From Corylus avellana (taxonomy: Eukaryota; Streptophyta; Magnoliopsida; Fagales; Betulaceae), in NCBI RefSeq assembly GCF_901000735.1, contig NC_081551.1, forward strand, positions 17,636,545 through 17,700,544: DNA of 64,000 nt, in the 5' to 3' direction. The translations under genes were made by a program, and so were the position numbers. The notes below the pieces were generated by a model that was not told the origin of the DNA, searched no databases, and was given only the letters and a program-made list of their open reading frames with translations. Below, in pieces: positions 60,809-64,000 of this stretch; within the stretch, counting starts at the first letter, position 1; each line of letters opens with the position of its first letter.

Positions 60809-61198
60809 TCAGAGATCTGAGCGGTCGTTGAAATCGGAGGCGAGGCGGGAGGCGATGGCGGAGTGGTACATGGCGTCGTGAAACGTCTCCGTTTCCATGG
60901 TCTTCAACCGGAGCTGCCTCGCCTTCTCCTCCGTGAAGCAACCCGGAGCGTACCGGGAACGCATGGGCTTCCGGTCCAGATCGGGGTCCGATTTGTGCTC
61001 CGGATTCTCCGAGCCGTCTTGGATCTTCTCTTTTCTTCCAGAATCAATGTAGTCGGGCTCGGACGACCACCCGAAGAGCGGGGTCCACCAGTTGGCGGAG
61101 GAAACGGTTTTGCGGTTGTTCGGGTCGGGTCTCCGGTTACTCGGAATAGCACACGCCCCGATCCTGGTGGCTCGGAAGGAGATGAGATTCGTCGCCAT
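60809..61198 (-). CDS. Plant-specific conserved protein of unknown function
   Basis: A 129-residue single-exon ORF, clearly richer in GC than its flanks. It starts MATNLISFRATRIGACAIPS, continues with a proline/basic stretch and SANWWTPLFGWSSEPDYI, and ends with an alpha-helical part containing GCFTEEKARQLRLKTMETET and FHDAMYHSAIASRLASDF. I recall similar short plant proteins with the NWW-PLFGW and FTEEKA-QLR motifs, but none with a defined role. There is no membrane segment. The basic N-terminus could be a targeting peptide, but this is uncertain. The 5' leader (61199-61290) is GA-rich. The start is the first Met after a stop in frame. Confidence 0.85.
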   Translation of the reverse strand: MATNLISFRATRIGACAIPSNRRPDPNNRKTVSSANWWTPLFGWSSEPDYIDSGRKEKIQDGSENPEHKSDPDLDRKPMRSRYAPGCFTEEKARQLRLKTMETETFHDAMYHSAIASRLASDFNDRSDL

Positions 61199-61282
61199 TT
61201 GTAGAGTGTTTCAGAGAAACGAAGCTAAAGGTTTTTTTTAGAAAGAGTGAGAGAGTTGTGAGAGGCAGAGAGAGAGAGAGAG

Positions 61283-61636
61283 GTTGAAGAGAAAGAAAAA
61301 AGGATTATGGAGATGGAGATGGGTCTTTTACAGAGGTTACTATTTTAAAGGAGAGAGTGGGAAACGGATAAGATCGGACATGTGTCGGTTTAACATGAGG
61401 GGTTTGTCATTTGTGGGGTTCCTTCTCGCTTTTTTTACTACTTTTTTACCGGTTATTCCGGTTGACTTGTTGCTTTTTTAATGCTTTTTGGTTCTGAAAT
61501 GACATGGTGACAGCAATCTGACGAGGATTCATTATTTTACCCTATAGTCATGGTTATCTTTTTAAAATTACTCCTGAAGAATTTAATTCAGTCGTTACAT
61601 TATTTTTATTTTTTAATGATAAAAACATAATATATA
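61283..61636. other. Intergenic DNA upstream of the 129-residue protein gene
   Basis: Promoter-side sequence of the minus-strand gene, with no distinctive motif. A plus-strand frame at 61284-61481 is not convincing. Confidence 0.4.
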
Positions 61637-62028
61637 GGAAAAATTACTTTTTACCCCTTTAAAGTTGGCATCAATTTTCAATTCAAATACTAAAGTTTTA
61701 ATTTTTGTAATTCAGTCTTCCAAAGTTTCAAATTTTTGTAATTTGACTAATTGTATCCAAAACTTCTCATATTGCCCATAATTTTTTTTTTTAAAAAAAA
61801 AAATTCGGGTGGCCGTAGCCACTCCTTTGGCCATCTGGCCATTTTTGTACCCCCAAATTTATTTATTTTTATAAAAAAATAAAAATCATGGGCAATATAG
61901 GAATTTTGGGATAATATTGGTCGAATTGAAAAAAATTGTAACTTTGTGGGGGTAGATTACAAAAATTGAACTTTGATGTTCGAATTAAAAAACACTGTCA
62001 ACTTTAGGGGATAAACTGTAATTTTCCC
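61637..62028. mobile_element. Mutator-like MITE with GC-rich GGTGGCC core and 9-bp duplication
   Basis: TAATATATA flanks both sides (61628-61636, 62029-62037). The ends are GGAAAAATTACTTTTTACCC and, inverted, GGGAAAATTACAGTTTATCC. The arms share AAAGTTGGCATCAATTTTCA/AAAGTTGACAGTGTTTTTTA, CAAAGTTT/CAAAGTTC-like words and CTCATATTGCCCAT/TTCCTATATTGCCCATG. The centre at 61804-61853 is GGGTGGCCGTAGCCACTCC and neighbours, between poly-A/poly-T runs. Confidence 0.87.
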
Positions 62029-62384
62029 TAATATATAATACTAGAAATAATAAAATTATTTTTCATTCTATCTTTCACGTGAATTCGTAAGACTCATAAA
62101 TTTATAAATTTAATATGATTAAATTTATAAAAAAATATGATTAAAAAAATAATGTGTAGAATGCCTCTATATAACATTATTCTTTCATATTAAATTAAAA
62201 TGTGATAGAATTTAATAGCTATTAGTATTTCTTTTAGTAATGCTATATAATGGACAAGGATTCTCCCACCTTAACCGAAATGAGAAAGAGTCTAATGATG
62301 CATGTGTGGTAGATATGTTTTTAAGTAACATACTATCGTGTACACCATTAACATAACAAAATAAAATGGCTATGAAAATGATCA

Positions 62385-62585
62385 TGTCCCTTATACACCA
62401 AACAAATATTTCACTTTTATTTCATCACGCTTATGTGACATAGTCTAGTAGTTATTAGATTAACCCTTATTTATGTTGATATGACAGAGTTTAGTAGCCA
62501 TTGAATAATCTTTTTAACAAGAGTTAATCTACATATCAACGTAATAAGATAAAAGTGAAATATTTGTGTGGTATACTAGTATATA
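62385..62585. mobile_element. Foldback MITE
   Basis: ACACCAAACAAATATTTCAC pairs with the inverted ACCACACAAATATTTCACTT, continuing through TTTATTTCATCACG/TTATCTTATTACG and GATTAACCC/GATTAACTC. Outer ends and target duplication are not certain. Confidence 0.6.
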
Positions 62586-63235
62586 ACATTTATCTCTCTT
62601 TCTTTGGCGAAGAGTATTGCTTGAAATTACACTTTTATCCTATTATTATTATATTAGGCTAATGTGACTCGGTCCTTGGGTAAGCTCACACATATTATTA
62701 AAAAAATTGACATATATTATTTTTATAAATTAAATTAAAAAAAAAAATTTCAACCTAGTTTAAATGAAAACTCAGTCCTTACGCGGGAATGAAAAGTCGA
62801 GGATACCAGCCGGCGCTCATTTCGATTCGCATATTCATGGTCGGCACAGTGGACGCATGTGTATAGAAGACAACAAAAATAACATTCGAGGAAAGAAAAA
62901 TGTGAAGATGTTTTGTTTTACAAAGCTTTGGCTGGACTTCCCGTGACCGTGAGGGAAGTTTCCGTCCTATTGACGACAGCTAGCAACGTGGTTTTTAAGA
63001 CGAATGCGATGGGTTTGGTCCGTTTGGATGTATATACCAAATTGAGTGTCTACACAATCACATAACGACATGTTTCGCTTTAATTCTCCGTCCTTGCAGA
63101 CCACGGCTCCATCACCGTGTGTACTACTATTCAAACTTTCATGTTTAAGTTTTGTTAATATTATTCTCAATAAATAATATGATTAATCTATTTTATTTTT
63201 ATGGTAAGATAAATGATTGTAAGTGGAGTTTAATT
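62586..63235. other. Intergenic DNA
   Basis: No gene or complete repeat recognised. It contains a slightly GC-richer part (62760-63120) without a convincing reading frame. Confidence 0.4.
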
Positions 63236-63246
63236 AGGTGTGTACT

Positions 63247-63324
63247 GTCCTCAAGAGACAGTTCAATCACGCCTAATGAAGCGGAGGTCACTAGTTCGAA
63301 TCTCTCTCTCCCTCTTATGCGGAC
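63247..63324 (+). mobile_element. 78-bp tRNA-derived SINE with exact target duplication
   Basis: AGGTGTGTACT lies on both sides (63236-63246, 63325-63335). The insert begins GTCC and ends GGAC, which are complementary like an acceptor stem. It carries a clear B-box (AGTTCGAATCTC), and its middle matches the copy at 13968-14050. It has no poly-A or simple tail. The duplication shows that it arrived by retrotransposition; without convincing cloverleaf arms it is not a functional tRNA gene. Confidence 0.75.
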
Positions 63325-63335
63325 AGGTGTGTACT

Positions 63336-63497
63336 ACAAGCAATGTTGGGGAGAGAAACAAAGAGAGTCAAACAATAATAAAGGTATTTTTTTTTTATAA
63401 AAAAAAATAGGAATCCAGTCTTGTATTAATCAAAGAGTTTTTGTTCAGAAAGAACAATCTCATAGCCCAAAAGCCTAAGTTAATGGGTTTGAATCTA

Positions 63498-63539
<42 letters not shown>

Positions 63540-64000
63540 CCACTCTTATTCTTTATATTTTTTCAATATGAAATACAAACCTCACAAATGCATACATAAC
63601 AAACAATAACAAACGGGGCTTGATAGTAAGTATAGCATATAAAATATCAAATAAATAAAGAATGAAAAGAAATGATAAAAAATTATTCTCTATCTAATAT
63701 TTCACCTATTTTTATATAGTGAAGGGGTGAATCTAACAGTGAATTTGTGCGGAACCCACGTGCGTTTACAAATCTACTATTAAACTTTTAAGAAAAGACC
63801 GTTAAAAAATGGTTGAAAGAATGATAGAACCAACAAATAGAAGAATAAAAAATAAAATTAAAATTAAAAAAAAACAAAAACAAAAACAAAAAACAGAAGA
63901 GTAGAAGTGATGAAAGAAAATAAGAGGAAAAAAAAAAGTATATAAAAAAGTGGGTTATGCTTAGTTTGGAATTTTTAACAAATTTTAAACATGTTAAATC
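63336..64000. other. AT-rich intergenic DNA with (TA)n run
   Basis: A TA repeat of about 16 units covers 63504-63536. The rest is A-rich low-complexity DNA with short AAACAAAAAC runs near 63870. No gene is seen to the end of the window. Confidence 0.5.

Noticed and set aside
63247..63324. Possible functional tRNA gene
   Set aside because: It has a B-box and a short pairing end, but no convincing D, anticodon and T arms, and it is flanked by target duplications like a retroposon.

Overview
This is nuclear DNA from a dicotyledonous plant. It is AT-rich, its genes carry many introns with plant-type GT/AG splice sites, the proteins match plant families closely, and the spaces between genes are packed with plant transposon types. 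I cannot name the species from sequence alone; a woody rosid would fit. Two gaps of N are present (34493-34605 and 54181-54280), so it is an assembled scaffold.

Nine protein-coding genes can be supported. Left to right: a small tail-anchored membrane protein (3593-3868, minus); PRMT10, a protein arginine methyltransferase, in seven exons (5430-9602, minus); an intronless receptor-like kinase without an ectodomain, like Arabidopsis At5g20050 (16872-18224, plus); an acyl-protein thioesterase like At5g20060 in nine coding exons (22046-25753, plus); a DeSI-like PPPDE isopeptidase in four exons (27104-32254, minus) with a retrotransposon remnant in its large first intron; a DUF1644 RING-like zinc-finger protein (37462-38475, minus); a PB1-domain Raf-like kinase in eight exons (43250-47163, minus); a 105-residue DnaJ-type zinc-finger protein in three exons (52481-53344, minus); and a plant-specific protein of unknown function (60809-61198, minus). 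All these exon chains join in frame. The genes are unrelated housekeeping or signalling genes and do not form a pathway. The kinase/thioesterase pair keeps the order of two neighbouring Arabidopsis genes.

The intergenic DNA is the more unusual part. It holds at least eight foldback elements (MITEs) with terminal inverted repeats and 9-bp target duplications, as expected of Mutator-like elements, at 11578-12301, 26030-26552, 32956-33374, 34341-34922, 35229-35700, 48559-49350, 53930-54303 and 61637-62028. There is also a hAT-type element with an 8-bp duplication (9838-10429), two PIF/Harbinger-type elements flanked by TAA (36151-36799, 41973-43003), and several tRNA-derived SINEs. Several foldback elements from different families share a GC-rich core built from GGTGGC/GCCACC words in an otherwise AT-rich setting. 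That recurring module is the least explained signal in the window.

The right half carries a LINE (56008-59727) with a 13-bp target duplication and two intact ORFs, but with its endonuclease and the first half of its reverse transcriptase cleanly missing. It also carries fragments of other LINEs and a decayed G-type lectin receptor kinase. I found no CRISPR array, rRNA, canonical functional tRNA, or prokaryote-type gene cluster.
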